10,641 bases of DNA from Candidatus Aminicenantota bacterium (GCA_016926925.1 JAFGNQ010000196.1:1-10641), one strand, 5' to 3'; numbered from the stretch's first letter, positions 1 through 7,428 are shown. Made by a program: numbers and translations. Notes: a model not told the origin generated them from the sequence alone.

Positions 1-1
1 G

Positions 2-1219
2 GCCGTGACCAGCTTGACCGCAATCATTTTGCTCCCGGCGTTGGAAATACTGGACAAACAACTTGTTTTTTCGTTTTTCGGCAACAGTGCCGTTTTTTTT
101 CTCCTGGGCGTGTTCATCCTGGCCGGGGCGACCATGCACACAGGCCTGTCCAAACGAATTGCACTCTTTTTTCTCACGCGCTTTGACAAAAGCCCACAGT
201 ATCTTATATTCGGCATCCTCTTGACGAGCTCGCTCCTGGCGCTTTTCATGCCGGAACATGCCGTTGCAGCCATGATGTTTCCCGTTGTCATGGAGATTGC
301 CCAGAGCCTGCGGCTCGAACGCGGCAGAAGTCCGCTGGCCATCGCCCTTTTTCTATCGCTGGCCTGGGGAGCGGTCGTGGGCGGGATCGGAACTTTTTTG
401 GGAGGGGCACGGGCTCCCCTGGCCGTGGAACTTCTTAAAGAAACGTACAATCGCGATATTTCCTTCACATTTTGGGCGCTGGCGGCAGTTCCGATCGCTC
501 TCGTATTGACCTTCATCGCTTATTTCATCCTCTCTTCTTTCTTCAAATCGGAGATTGACGATGTGTCCCCGGCCCGCAGGCTGCTGCAGCAGGAGCTGCA
601 GCGGATAGGTCCGATCAGCCGTGATGAAATCAAAATAGGACTGCTGCTTGTCGTCACTATATTTTTCTGGATATACGGAGGTCACCGTATCGGCCTGGCC
701 GTTATTTCGCTGGCAGCCGCGGTTATGGTCTTCGTGCTGAATATCGCCAAATGGATGGATGTCATCGACTACGTCAACTGGGGCGTTATCATCATGTACG
801 GCGGGGCTATTGCTCTGGGGAAAGCACTGGCAGAAACAAACGCTATCGATTGGATAGCCGAACAAATTCTCGGTTCCATGATGATCTCTCCCTTTGTGCT
901 CATTATCGTGCTGTCAGGGCTCTCGAAATTCATCACCGAGCTCGTCAGCAATGCCGCAGCTGTCGTCATCCTGGTTCCTCTTTCCTTCGGATTCGTCAGC
1001 ACGCTCAATCTTTCACCGGAGCTGCTTGTTTTGGCGGTTACGGTCCCCGCGGGTTTGGCCTTCTGCCTGCCTGTCGGAACTCCGCCGAACGCCATTGCCT
1101 ATGCGTCCGGATATTTCTCTATTCGGAAAATTTTGAAGCCGGCCCTGCTTATCAGTCTGGTGTCGTGGATTGTCTTTCTCTTGTTCGTCAAGTTTTACTG
1201 GCCGTTGATAATGAGGTGA
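2..1219 (+). CDS. SLC13/DASS-type permease, 5'-partial
   Basis: Integral membrane transporter of the divalent anion/sodium symporter class, expected in the inner membrane. About 405 codons are visible and the open frame runs off the left edge; the GTG at base 5 has no visible ribosome site, so I treat the gene as truncated. The protein is almost entirely hydrophobic segments, with a polar loop near residues 181-210 dividing two halves, as in the inverted-repeat fold of the family. The second half has the family signature: VSNAAAVV at about 314-321 and the loop PVGTPPNAIAYASGY at about 356-370. In the first half the equivalent positions are unusual: MPEHAVAAMM (82-91) where SNT is normally found, and GTFLGGARAPLA (129-140) instead of a GTPPN loop. 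The substrate (sulfate, dicarboxylate or another anion) cannot be told. The CysC-like gene follows after 72 bases and is probably co-transcribed. Confidence 0.85.
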   Translation, partial: AVTSLTAIILLPALEILDKQLVFSFFGNSAVFFLLGVFILAGATMHTGLSKRIALFFLTRFDKSPQYLIFGILLTSSLLALFMPEHAVAAMMFPVVMEIAQSLRLERGRSPLAIALFLSLAWGAVVGGIGTFLGGARAPLAVELLKETYNRDISFTFWALAAVPIALVLTFIAYFILSSFFKSEIDDVSPARRLLQQELQRIGPISRDEIKIGLLLVVTIFFWIYGGHRIGLAVISLAAAVMVFVLNIAKWMDVIDYVNWGVIIMYGGAIALGKALAETNAIDWIAEQILGSMMISPFVLIIVLSGLSKFITELVSNAAAVVILVPLSFGFVSTLNLSPELLVLAVTVPAGLAFCLPVGTPPNAIAYASGYFSIRKILKPALLISLVSWIVFLLFVKFYWPLIMR

Positions 1220-1291
1220 ATGTTTTTCTCGGAAACGGGCTGCTTGCGAAAAAGGGAACGAGATGTTAGTTTAAAGATAAGGTGAGAACGA

Positions 1292-1921
1292 ATGGCCGAA
1301 AAAAAGAGGGGATCTCGCATTCAGGAAGGTTTCACCGTATGGATCACCGGGCTCCCCTTCTGCGGAAAAAAAGAGACAGGGCGGATTCTAGCTGAGCGCT
1401 TGAATATGCTCGGTTATAAAACGGCTGTTTTGATCGGTGGAGAAATCCGCAGAAGCTACGAAGATCAACTGGGATTTTCCAAGAAAGAAACGCAAAAAAA
1501 TATTCGGCGTATCGCCTTCGAGTGCAAACTGTTGACTGACAACGGAGTCATCGCCATCGCCGCCACCATATCTCCTTACCGCGATCTAAGGGATGAGGCC
1601 CGCCGACTTATAAAGAGATACATGGAAGTCTACCTCAAATGCCCAATGGACATTTTGCGAGAAAGGGACGAGAAAGGCCTTTTCAGGAAAGCTGAGCAAG
1701 GCACATTGAAGAATGTGGCCGGTGTGACCATCCCCTATGAAGAATCGGAGGATGCTGATATCGTGATTGAAACCGATAAAGTGAAACCCTTTGCCGCAGT
1801 CAACAAAATCCTGAACAAACTCAAAGAGTTGGATTTTCTCCAGGAAGCCGATCACAGCGTGCTTCTCGAACAGGAAGAAAAGGACATTCTCAAGATTCTG
1901 AGAGAAACCTGGTTCAAATAA
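1292..1921 (+). CDS. APS kinase (CysC)-like P-loop protein with altered active site
   Basis: A 209-residue cytoplasmic protein that aligns along its length with adenylylsulfate kinase, the enzyme that turns APS into PAPS. Recognisable blocks are FTVWITGLPFCGKK (14-27, P-loop), GFSKKETQKNIRRIAFECKL (61-80), TISPYRDLRDEARR (92-105) and KGLFRKAEQGTLKNVAGVTI (128-147). Key positions differ from active APS kinases. The P-loop Ser/Thr after the invariant Lys is Lys27, followed by Glu28. The DGDN-type motif reads IGGE (48-51), losing the Asp residues. The DR of the FSxxDRxENIRR block is TQ. The start is the ATG at 1292, with AAGGTGAG five bases upstream. About 25 charged residues extend past the usual C-terminal end. 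The preceding permease suggests a shared task, perhaps in sulfur or another oxyanion, but function may have moved away from APS, or the protein may be a non-catalytic nucleotide sensor. Confidence 0.8.
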   Translation: MAEKKRGSRIQEGFTVWITGLPFCGKKETGRILAERLNMLGYKTAVLIGGEIRRSYEDQLGFSKKETQKNIRRIAFECKLLTDNGVIAIAATISPYRDLRDEARRLIKRYMEVYLKCPMDILRERDEKGLFRKAEQGTLKNVAGVTIPYEESEDADIVIETDKVKPFAAVNKILNKLKELDFLQEADHSVLLEQEEKDILKILRETWFK

Positions 1922-1952
1922 AGCCTATAAATCTCTCGCCGGACGGGAATTT

Positions 1953-3035
1953 TTAGAATGACTTCTTCACCGGGAAGACAATTGTGCCTTTGTGCAGCGC
2001 GAAACCTGCGGACGTCATCACCGACATTTGAGGAGGTATCGATCCCCGCATGCCGGCACACCCCATCTCGCCCTTTTTGTTGATGGCCACGAATTTTTCT
2101 CCGGGAAGGTAATCGGAGCCGATACTTTTGTATTTATCGGCAATCATCTTCATGGCATCTTCACAGGCCTGCTGAGGGGTTCGGCCTTCCTTCATGCGCA
2201 TCACGACGTAGTAGGAACCACAGGATTTGATGACATCCTCCCCCCTGCCTGTCGCCCCGGCCGCCCCGACATTATTATCCACATACAGACCGGCACCGAT
2301 AATCGGAGAATCACCTATGCGGCCTGCAATTTTGAAGGACAATCCGCTCGTAGTGGTGATTCCGGCAATGTTCCCGTCCGTATCAACGGCCAAGACATTC
2401 GTCGTGCCGGTCACACGTTCCACATCATCATCATCACTGTTCAGAGTGGATACATTATTTTTAATTGTCTTTATATGATCCGGCGGTCCCCAATCATCGT
2501 CTTTGCTGATGTTTTCCTTCCATTTGAGCCAGATTTGGCGCGCTTTATCGGTCAAGAGATCTTCTTCCTTAAAACCCCACTTCTTCGCGAATTTCAAGGC
2601 ATCTTTGCCTACGAGCATGACATGGTCCGTCCGTTCCATGACGATCCGGGCCACTGAGCACGGCGTCTTTATGTTCTCCAAAGCGGCAACGGAGCCTGCA
2701 TTGTATGTTTTGCCATCCATGATGGAAGCATCCAGCTGGACGATCCCCTCTTCATTCGGCAGGCCGCCGTAGCCGACACCCAGACCTTCGGCATCGAGTT
2801 CGATGATATTGGCCGCTTTCTCCACAGCATCCAGAATGTTGCCGCCGCTTGCCAATATCTCCCATCCCGTCTCAACAGCTTTCTTCCCTGTCTCATTCCA
2901 GTGGCTGCTGATGATCATAGGGATACGTCCGGATTGACCGGCCTGAAAAGAGGGCATGCTTTTTGCCAAGAAAGTGCCGGCCCCCAATTTGAAACTCTGG
3001 CTGAAGAAATTCCTTCGCGACATCTTATTTGTCAT
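1953..3035 (-). CDS. Tat-exported glycosylasparaginase / isoaspartyl peptidase-type Ntn hydrolase
   Basis: A 360-residue member of the asparaginase type 2 / aspartylglucosaminidase family, which cleaves amide bonds to Asn or Asp side chains (N4-GlcNAc-Asn, isoaspartyl peptides or Asn). Members mature by self-cleavage in front of a Thr that becomes the nucleophile. Here that is Thr211 in VTGTTNVLAVD, at the start of the beta-subunit. The substrate pocket is visible as GRIGDSPIIGAGLYVDN (238-254) and GATGRGE (260-266). The N-terminus carries a twin-arginine signal, SRRNFF at 6-11, so the enzyme is probably exported folded. I chose the ATG at 3035 over an upstream TTG (3047) because GGAGG lies five bases before it and the TTG overlaps that site. 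The residue before the nucleophile is Gly rather than the Asp of human and Flavobacterium enzymes; I recall the same in bacterial Tat-exported relatives. It is convergent with the CysC-like gene, 31 bases apart, and has its own promoter. Confidence 0.9.
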   Translation of the reverse strand: MTNKMSRRNFFSQSFKLGAGTFLAKSMPSFQAGQSGRIPMIISSHWNETGKKAVETGWEILASGGNILDAVEKAANIIELDAEGLGVGYGGLPNEEGIVQLDASIMDGKTYNAGSVAALENIKTPCSVARIVMERTDHVMLVGKDALKFAKKWGFKEEDLLTDKARQIWLKWKENISKDDDWGPPDHIKTIKNNVSTLNSDDDDVERVTGTTNVLAVDTDGNIAGITTTSGLSFKIAGRIGDSPIIGAGLYVDNNVGAAGATGRGEDVIKSCGSYYVVMRMKEGRTPQQACEDAMKMIADKYKSIGSDYLPGEKFVAINKKGEMGCAGMRGSIPPQMSVMTSAGFALHKGTIVFPVKKSF

Positions 3036-3040
3036 ATAGA

Positions 3041-3045
3041 CCTCC
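3041..3045 (-). promoter_or_regulatory. Shine-Dalgarno that fixes the asparaginase-family start
   Basis: GGAGG on the - strand, five bases before the ATG at 3035. Its position inside the upstream TTG-started extension rules out that longer start. Confidence 0.8.
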
Positions 3046-3080
3046 AATTCGTCTCAGAAATGACAAGAAATCATCCCTCT

Positions 3081-3109
3081 ATAATTATCAAACCGCATGG
3101 CATTGTCAA
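3081..3109 (-). promoter_or_regulatory. Sigma-70-type promoter for the exported hydrolase gene
   Basis: In the 111-base gap behind relA the - strand has a perfect TTGACA (3109 down to 3104), a 17-base spacer, and AATTAT as the -10 (3086 down to 3081, four of six consensus bases). A neighbouring TAATTA at spacer 16 is an alternative. Transcription would start near 3074, giving a leader of about 40 bases with a GGAGG site. So the gene can be expressed separately from the relA operon. The match is by eye only. Confidence 0.5.
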
Positions 3110-3146
3110 GATTCCTGACTGCATTAGATGGAAGCATTTCCGAGGT

Positions 3147-5273
3147 TTAGTGAGTCTTTTTTTTGGCTTCATACACATTCGGAAGCCCCTTAATTTTATT
3201 CAGAATCTGGTTCAGCTGGGCAACGTCTCCGATCTCCAAAAGGACGTTTATGACCGAGATAGGCTCTTTATGGAGAACGTTCAGGTTGGATGACAGCATG
3301 CGTGCATCCTCCATCTCGACGATGACGGCCATCTCCTTGAGTATCTTTTTGGCATCCATGCACTCCACCCGTATACTGATATCATGCAGCTGGCGGCCTT
3401 TGCCCCAGCCCACATCCATCAACCGCTCTCTGTCTTTTTGCCGCAGGATATTGTGGCAGTCAGCCCGGTGAACCGTCACTCCCCGCCCTTTTGTTACATA
3501 ACCGGTGATCTTATCGCCTGGCAGAGGACGGCAGCATTGGGCTGTCCGAGTTAAAAAATCCTTAGCGCCCTCAACCAAAATTCGAGATTTCTCCTTAGGG
3601 GATGAAACCACAGGCACAAACGGAGTTTCATCCGGTATTTCTTTCCAAAGCCGGTTCAGCTTCGTCTTAAGATGGTTGGAGCGAATTTCTCCATACCCGA
3701 TGGCTTCCAAAAGATCTCCGGATTTTTTATAACCGAAAAGAGGAGCGATTTCTTCGAAATTCTTCCCTCTTATCCTCAATTGCTTAAGGACCCGTTCCAA
3801 AACATCTCTTCCCCTGGAGACATTTGCCTCGCGCTCATGAATGCGGAACCACTGCCGTATCTTTTGTTTGACCCGCGGCGTATAGACATAACCCAGCTGA
3901 GGATTCAACCAATCCCGGCTGGGCCGCCTTTCCTTAGATTTTACGATCTCCACACGGTCTCCGCTGCGAAGCCTGTAATCCAGGGAAACAAGCTTTCCGT
4001 TGACCTTAGCGCCACGGCAGCGATGGCCTAAATCCGTGTGGATACGATAAGCAAAGTCGAGGGGCGTGGCTCCGGCCGGAAGATCGAATATATCCCCTTT
4101 CGGCGTAAGGACGTAGACATATTTGGCAAATGGGGGCACTTTAAGCGACCGAAAGTATTCCTTGGATTCGGTCAGTTCCTGCTGCCACTCAAGAAGGATT
4201 CTCAAATAATTCACTTTTTCATCGACATTCGTATCGAAGGCCTTGGTATCCTTGTACCGCCAATGACTGGCAATGCCGTATTCCGCTACTCGATGCATCT
4301 CATGAGTCCGGATCTGAATCTCCAATGGCTTGTTTTGTGGACCTATCACGGCTGTGTGCAGCGACCGGTACTCGTTCCTCTTGGGCTTGGCGATATAATC
4401 GTCAAACTCACCCGACACAGGAGTCCACAACCTTTGGATGGTATCCAAAGCGGCATAACAGTCTTGGACACTCCCGACTAAAATACGAACGGCCCGGACA
4501 TCATAAATGGCAGAAAATTCTCGTTGTGTGGCCTCCATTTTTTTATGAATGCTGTAGATATGTTTGGGTCGGCCGGTCACTTCAGCAGGGATGTTTTTTC
4601 CAGCCAGCTCATTCTCGAGCAAACGGATGGTCTCCCCTATCCTTTTTTCCCTATTCTCTTTGGAGTCCGCAAGAAAATGGACAATCTCTGAATATTTTTC
4701 AGGTTCAAGACATTTGAAAGACTGATCCTCAAGCTCTCTCTTTAAAGACCAGATGCCTAACTTTCCGGCAAGTGGAGCGAAGATGAACAGTGTTTCCCCG
4801 GCGAATTTTTCCTGCTCGGCAGCAGGAAGATACGGCAAATGACGGATTTTATCCAGTTGTTCCGCTAATTTGATGATAACCACCCGGACATCGTCCACCA
4901 TTGCCAAAAACATCTTCTGCAAACCGGCAATTCTTTCCTTGTCCAGTTTTTCCCAGGTAACCAGGCTCAGCTGCGTCGATCCATCGACCAGTTTGGCAAT
5001 CTGTTCGCCGAACCGATTCTTGATATCCTCTTTAGAAACAGCCGTTTGGGTCAGAACATCGTGGAGAAGCGCTGCGGATACGGCCTCGCGATCCAGACCC
5101 AGCTCTGCCAGGATCATAGCTGTCCTCAAAGCATGTTGAATATAAGACGAATCCGATTCCGCCTTCTGCGCTTTATGCACCTTTCCGGCGAAATCATAGA
5201 CCTGTTCCAGCAAATGGGGATCACTCACCGGATTGTGTTTTTTCACTTCTCCGATGAGAGCATAGATGTTCAT
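3147..5273 (-). CDS. relA: RelA/SpoT-family (p)ppGpp synthetase, hydrolase site degenerate
   Basis: A 708-residue long RelA/SpoT protein that transfers pyrophosphate from ATP to GDP/GTP, making the starvation alarmone (p)ppGpp. Domains in order: HD hydrolase (about 20-150), synthetase (about 230-340), TGS (about 385-445), a conserved Cys-Cys region (CC at 580-581, TAQCCRPLPGDKITGYVT), and a C-terminal ACT domain (about 630-705). The synthetase is intact: GRPKHIYSIHKKM (234-246), YD (257-258), EFDDYIAKPK (289-298), RSLHT (303-307), LEIQIRT (317-323). EFDD is the EXDD motif of synthesis-only RelA, not the RXKD of bifunctional enzymes. In the HD domain H47, H71 and D72 remain, but the ED pair is T75-Q76, the LADRLHN block reads LAEQLDK (136-142), and the expected Arg is Ala38. 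Hydrolysis is therefore unlikely. The start ATG at 5273 has AAGGG only two bases away, unusually close. It lies 36 bases behind the creatininase gene, probably in one operon. Confidence 0.95.
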   Translation of the reverse strand: MNIYALIGEVKKHNPVSDPHLLEQVYDFAGKVHKAQKAESDSSYIQHALRTAMILAELGLDREAVSAALLHDVLTQTAVSKEDIKNRFGEQIAKLVDGSTQLSLVTWEKLDKERIAGLQKMFLAMVDDVRVVIIKLAEQLDKIRHLPYLPAAEQEKFAGETLFIFAPLAGKLGIWSLKRELEDQSFKCLEPEKYSEIVHFLADSKENREKRIGETIRLLENELAGKNIPAEVTGRPKHIYSIHKKMEATQREFSAIYDVRAVRILVGSVQDCYAALDTIQRLWTPVSGEFDDYIAKPKRNEYRSLHTAVIGPQNKPLEIQIRTHEMHRVAEYGIASHWRYKDTKAFDTNVDEKVNYLRILLEWQQELTESKEYFRSLKVPPFAKYVYVLTPKGDIFDLPAGATPLDFAYRIHTDLGHRCRGAKVNGKLVSLDYRLRSGDRVEIVKSKERRPSRDWLNPQLGYVYTPRVKQKIRQWFRIHEREANVSRGRDVLERVLKQLRIRGKNFEEIAPLFGYKKSGDLLEAIGYGEIRSNHLKTKLNRLWKEIPDETPFVPVVSSPKEKSRILVEGAKDFLTRTAQCCRPLPGDKITGYVTKGRGVTVHRADCHNILRQKDRERLMDVGWGKGRQLHDISIRVECMDAKKILKEMAVIVEMEDARMLSSNLNVLHKEPISVINVLLEIGDVAQLNQILNKIKGLPNVYEAKKKTH

Positions 5274-5309
5274 ATCCCTTTTCGTCGATACCGGAGAGCT
5301 CTATTCAGA

Positions 5310-6062
5310 CTAAAGAATTTTCGAGATTTCGTCGGCTACGAAGTCGGCCATTTTTTCGATGTAGACCTTCCCCTTTTCCCCAGTGGCTTTGGTCGGATCC
5401 CCCAGTACCCCTTTTTCGGAAAGAGCAGGCATACCTTTTTCAAAAATAGTTTTCATCTCTTCCTCACCTAAAGGCCCCAAATAGCCGGGAGTGTAGCGGT
5501 CCTTACGGACCAGATCCTCCGCCAGTGCCAGGATAAAAGAGGTCTCGCTTTCGCCGGCATGGGCTCCCGCTTCAAAGGCGCTTATGCCGTATTCTCCTGA
5601 GAATTCGATCATGGCATCGACGAACCTCTGAAGATCGGTGAAACCGATGACCGTAAGATCCGGATGTTTTTGCTTGAGCTCCACCACAGTATCTTTAACG
5701 GTAGAAAAGTTGCCTCCATGACTGGGAAGCAAAACAATGGTTTTGAAGCCATGTTTTTTTAGGCTGTCGACGAAATCGTTGATAACGGCCTTCAGAGTCC
5801 CCGGTTGAAGCGATACTGTGCCCGGAAAGGCCAAATGGTGCTCGGATAATCCAATCCGAATTGTCGGAGCCTGAAGCGCATTTCCCAATTTTTGGGCCAC
5901 TTTGTTGGCGAGCACGTCTCCAATCAACGAATCCGTTATCAAGGGAAGGTGCGGACCATGCTGCTCGGTCGATCCTACCGCCAGTATGGCTGTCGTGAAT
6001 CCCTTTTCGATCGCTTCTTTGATATCCGGCCAATTCATTTCTTCCATGCGTACAGTTTTCAT
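5310..6062 (-). CDS. Creatininase-family amidohydrolase
   Basis: A 250-residue cytoplasmic metalloenzyme of the creatininase family, which includes creatinine amidohydrolase, formamide hydrolases of riboflavin-type pathways, and the peptidase MftE. Metal-site motifs are complete: GSTEQHGPHLPLITD (30-44, with E33, H35, D44), SEHHLAFPGT (73-82), SHGGN (114-118) and AGAHAGESETS (165-175, with E171). The length is normal for the family. I chose the ATG at 6062, which has GGGAG eight bases upstream, over the ATG at 6104, which has no ribosome site and nearly touches the stop of the previous gene. It sits 43 bases after the secreted amidohydrolase and 36 bases before relA, all on one strand. The substrate cannot be named; creatinine itself is only one of several possibilities. 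There is no signal peptide from the chosen start. Confidence 0.88.
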   Translation of the reverse strand: MKTVRMEEMNWPDIKEAIEKGFTTAILAVGSTEQHGPHLPLITDSLIGDVLANKVAQKLGNALQAPTIRIGLSEHHLAFPGTVSLQPGTLKAVINDFVDSLKKHGFKTIVLLPSHGGNFSTVKDTVVELKQKHPDLTVIGFTDLQRFVDAMIEFSGEYGISAFEAGAHAGESETSFILALAEDLVRKDRYTPGYLGPLGEEEMKTIFEKGMPALSEKGVLGDPTKATGEKGKVYIEKMADFVADEISKIL

Positions 6063-6070
6063 ATGCTTTT

Positions 6071-6075
6071 CTCCC
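6071..6075 (-). promoter_or_regulatory. Shine-Dalgarno deciding the creatininase-family start
   Basis: GGGAG on the - strand, eight bases before the ATG at 6062. It supports that start over the in-frame ATG at 6104. Confidence 0.6.
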
Positions 6076-6105
6076 TTGTTCTCGTGATTTTTGAATCGGA
6101 ACATC

Positions 6106-7383
6106 TCATTGATGTTTCACGATTCTCCCGCCATGCATGACAAACGGGACGTCCTCGAGGACGGTGATATCTTGAAGTGGATTCCCCTTGACGGCAATCA
6201 GGTCGGCCAGCCGCCCGGTTTCTATGACCCCGCGATCGTTAACGCCCAGAAGATCGATGGCATTGAGCGTTGAGGTCCGGATGGCCTCGATTGGAGCCAT
6301 ACCGAGTTTGACATAAACGGCAAATTCTTTAGCGTTATCCCCGTGGGGAAAAACAGCCGCATCCGTGCCGAAAGCAATCTTGACTCCGGAGGCGATGGCC
6401 TTGCGCAGGTTCTCTCTTGCAGCCGGAAGAATGGATTCGGCCTTTGATCGAAGTTTGGGCGGCAGAACATCCAGATTTATGGAATCCCTCAAGTAGGACG
6501 TGGGCACGAGAAAAGTGCCCCTTTCTTTCATGAGACTCAATGCTTCATCGTTGACCATGGAACCGTGCTCGATGGAGGCCACACCGGCCTTAACGGCGGC
6601 GATAATCCCCTCGGTTCCATGGGCATGGGCAAAAACTTTGAGGCCGTGCCTGGAGGCTTCCTCGACTATAACCTTCATCTCCTCATAGGAATATTGCTGG
6701 GCGCCCACCGATTCCTCGAAAGAGAGGACGCCTGCAGTCGCCATGATTTTGATGACTTTGGCACCGTGCTTGATTTGATAGCGGACAGCCCGAAGACATT
6801 CTTCCGGGCCGTCGGCAATCCCGAACTCCGGTTCTTTTTCAAGAATTCCCGGCTGGTAGCCGCTCTCGTCCGAATGCCCCCCGGTAATTCCTATGCCGTG
6901 ACCGCAGGGAAAAATCCAGGGGCCTTCGACCATGCCCCTGTCAACGGCATGCATCAGCGCCACATCCACAAAATCGCGGGAACCGGCCTCACGAACCGTT
7001 GTAAACCCGGCCATGAGCGTGCGCCGGGCATTGCGCCCCGCTCTGAAAGCATCATCGGCTGCAGTCTCCTGCAAAACCCGGTAAATGAATCCGGGATCGA
7101 TATCGTAAGACAGGTGGACGTGCATGTCGATCAATCCCGGCAAGATTGTCATGTCACCCAGGTCCACAACCTTGGCTCCTTCTGCCAACCGCGAATCTCC
7201 GACGCCGACGATTTTCTGACCTTCAACAGCGATATAGGCATTTTTAACAATCAAGCCATTCACGACTTCCAGCATACGGTCGGCCCGCAGCACGGTCCGT
7301 TCGCCGGATAAACCAGGGATTTGAGTTGCTAAAATCGCGACAACAACACACGCAAGCACACTCAAAGCTTTACAGCGTCTCAT
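6106..7383 (-). CDS. Exported metal-dependent amidohydrolase (prolidase / imidazolonepropionase-like)
   Basis: A 425-residue amidohydrolase-superfamily enzyme of the type annotated as Xaa-Pro dipeptidase or imidazolonepropionase-like, hydrolysing amide bonds with a binuclear metal centre. All expected ligands are visible: HVH at 88-90 (LPGLIDMHVHLS), the Lys normally carboxylated at K212 (KVIKIMATAG), H253 in FAHAHG, H273 in IEHG, and D341 in FGTDA. The C-terminal composite domain with GRLADLIAV (390-398) is typical. Residues 1-27 (MRRCKALSV, then a hydrophobic run) form a signal peptide; the Cys at 12 sits within the hydrophobic core and lacks a good lipobox, so I read it as a normal secretory signal. 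I chose the ATG at 7383, preceded by GGAGGAGGG, over a TTG at 7404 that would translate through that site. Likely first gene of the unit leading to the creatininase-family gene and relA. The exact substrate is not determinable. Confidence 0.9.
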   Translation of the reverse strand: MRRCKALSVLACVVVAILATQIPGLSGERTVLRADRMLEVVNGLIVKNAYIAVEGQKIVGVGDSRLAEGAKVVDLGDMTILPGLIDMHVHLSYDIDPGFIYRVLQETAADDAFRAGRNARRTLMAGFTTVREAGSRDFVDVALMHAVDRGMVEGPWIFPCGHGIGITGGHSDESGYQPGILEKEPEFGIADGPEECLRAVRYQIKHGAKVIKIMATAGVLSFEESVGAQQYSYEEMKVIVEEASRHGLKVFAHAHGTEGIIAAVKAGVASIEHGSMVNDEALSLMKERGTFLVPTSYLRDSINLDVLPPKLRSKAESILPAARENLRKAIASGVKIAFGTDAAVFPHGDNAKEFAVYVKLGMAPIEAIRTSTLNAIDLLGVNDRGVIETGRLADLIAVKGNPLQDITVLEDVPFVMHGGRIVKHQ

Positions 7384-7386
7384 TGG

Positions 7387-7395
7387 CCCTCCTCC
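7387..7395 (-). promoter_or_regulatory. Strong Shine-Dalgarno of the amidohydrolase gene
   Basis: GGAGGAGGG on the - strand, ending three bases before the ATG at 7383 (the leftmost GGAGG is seven bases away). It fixes the start and excludes the in-frame TTG at 7404. Confidence 0.75.
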
Positions 7396-7422
7396 GATAA
7401 ACAAATAAATACCAAGACATCA

Positions 7423-7428
7423 ATTATA
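7423..7428 (-). promoter_or_regulatory. Possible -10 element upstream of the amidohydrolase gene
   Basis: A perfect TATAAT on the - strand in the 90-base gap between the glutamate synthase-type gene and the amidohydrolase gene. The hexamer 16-18 bases further upstream matches TTGACA poorly and there is no extended -10, so an independent promoter is only a possibility. Without it, the amidohydrolase gene could be read from the perR operon. Confidence 0.3.

Noticed and set aside
353..865. 170-codon - strand open frame within the permease gene
   Set aside because: It is a shadow of the transporter frame, with no domain and no supporting context.
1245..1275. Separate promoter for the CysC-like gene
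   Set aside because: A TTGCGA with a 17-base spacer leads to TAGTTT, which matches a -10 in only three of six positions; co-transcription with the permease is simpler.
1922..1952. Bidirectional terminator between the convergent CysC-like and asparaginase-family genes
   Set aside because: The only stem is about three base pairs (CCG/CGG) with a tiny loop, although a short T-run (ATTTTTA) follows; too weak to call.
1992..2657. 221-codon + strand open frame
   Set aside because: It lies fully opposite the asparaginase-family gene, has no recognisable domain or ribosome site, and is low-complexity in the way shadow frames are.
3147..5273. Bifunctional SpoT/Rel with active hydrolase
   Set aside because: The HD residues H71-D72 remain, but several other hydrolase residues are replaced and the synthetase motif is EXDD, so a synthesis-only reading fits better.
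6565..7311. 248-codon + strand open frame
   Set aside because: It is antisense to the amidohydrolase gene, whose metal ligands are all intact; no family resemblance is seen in the + strand product.
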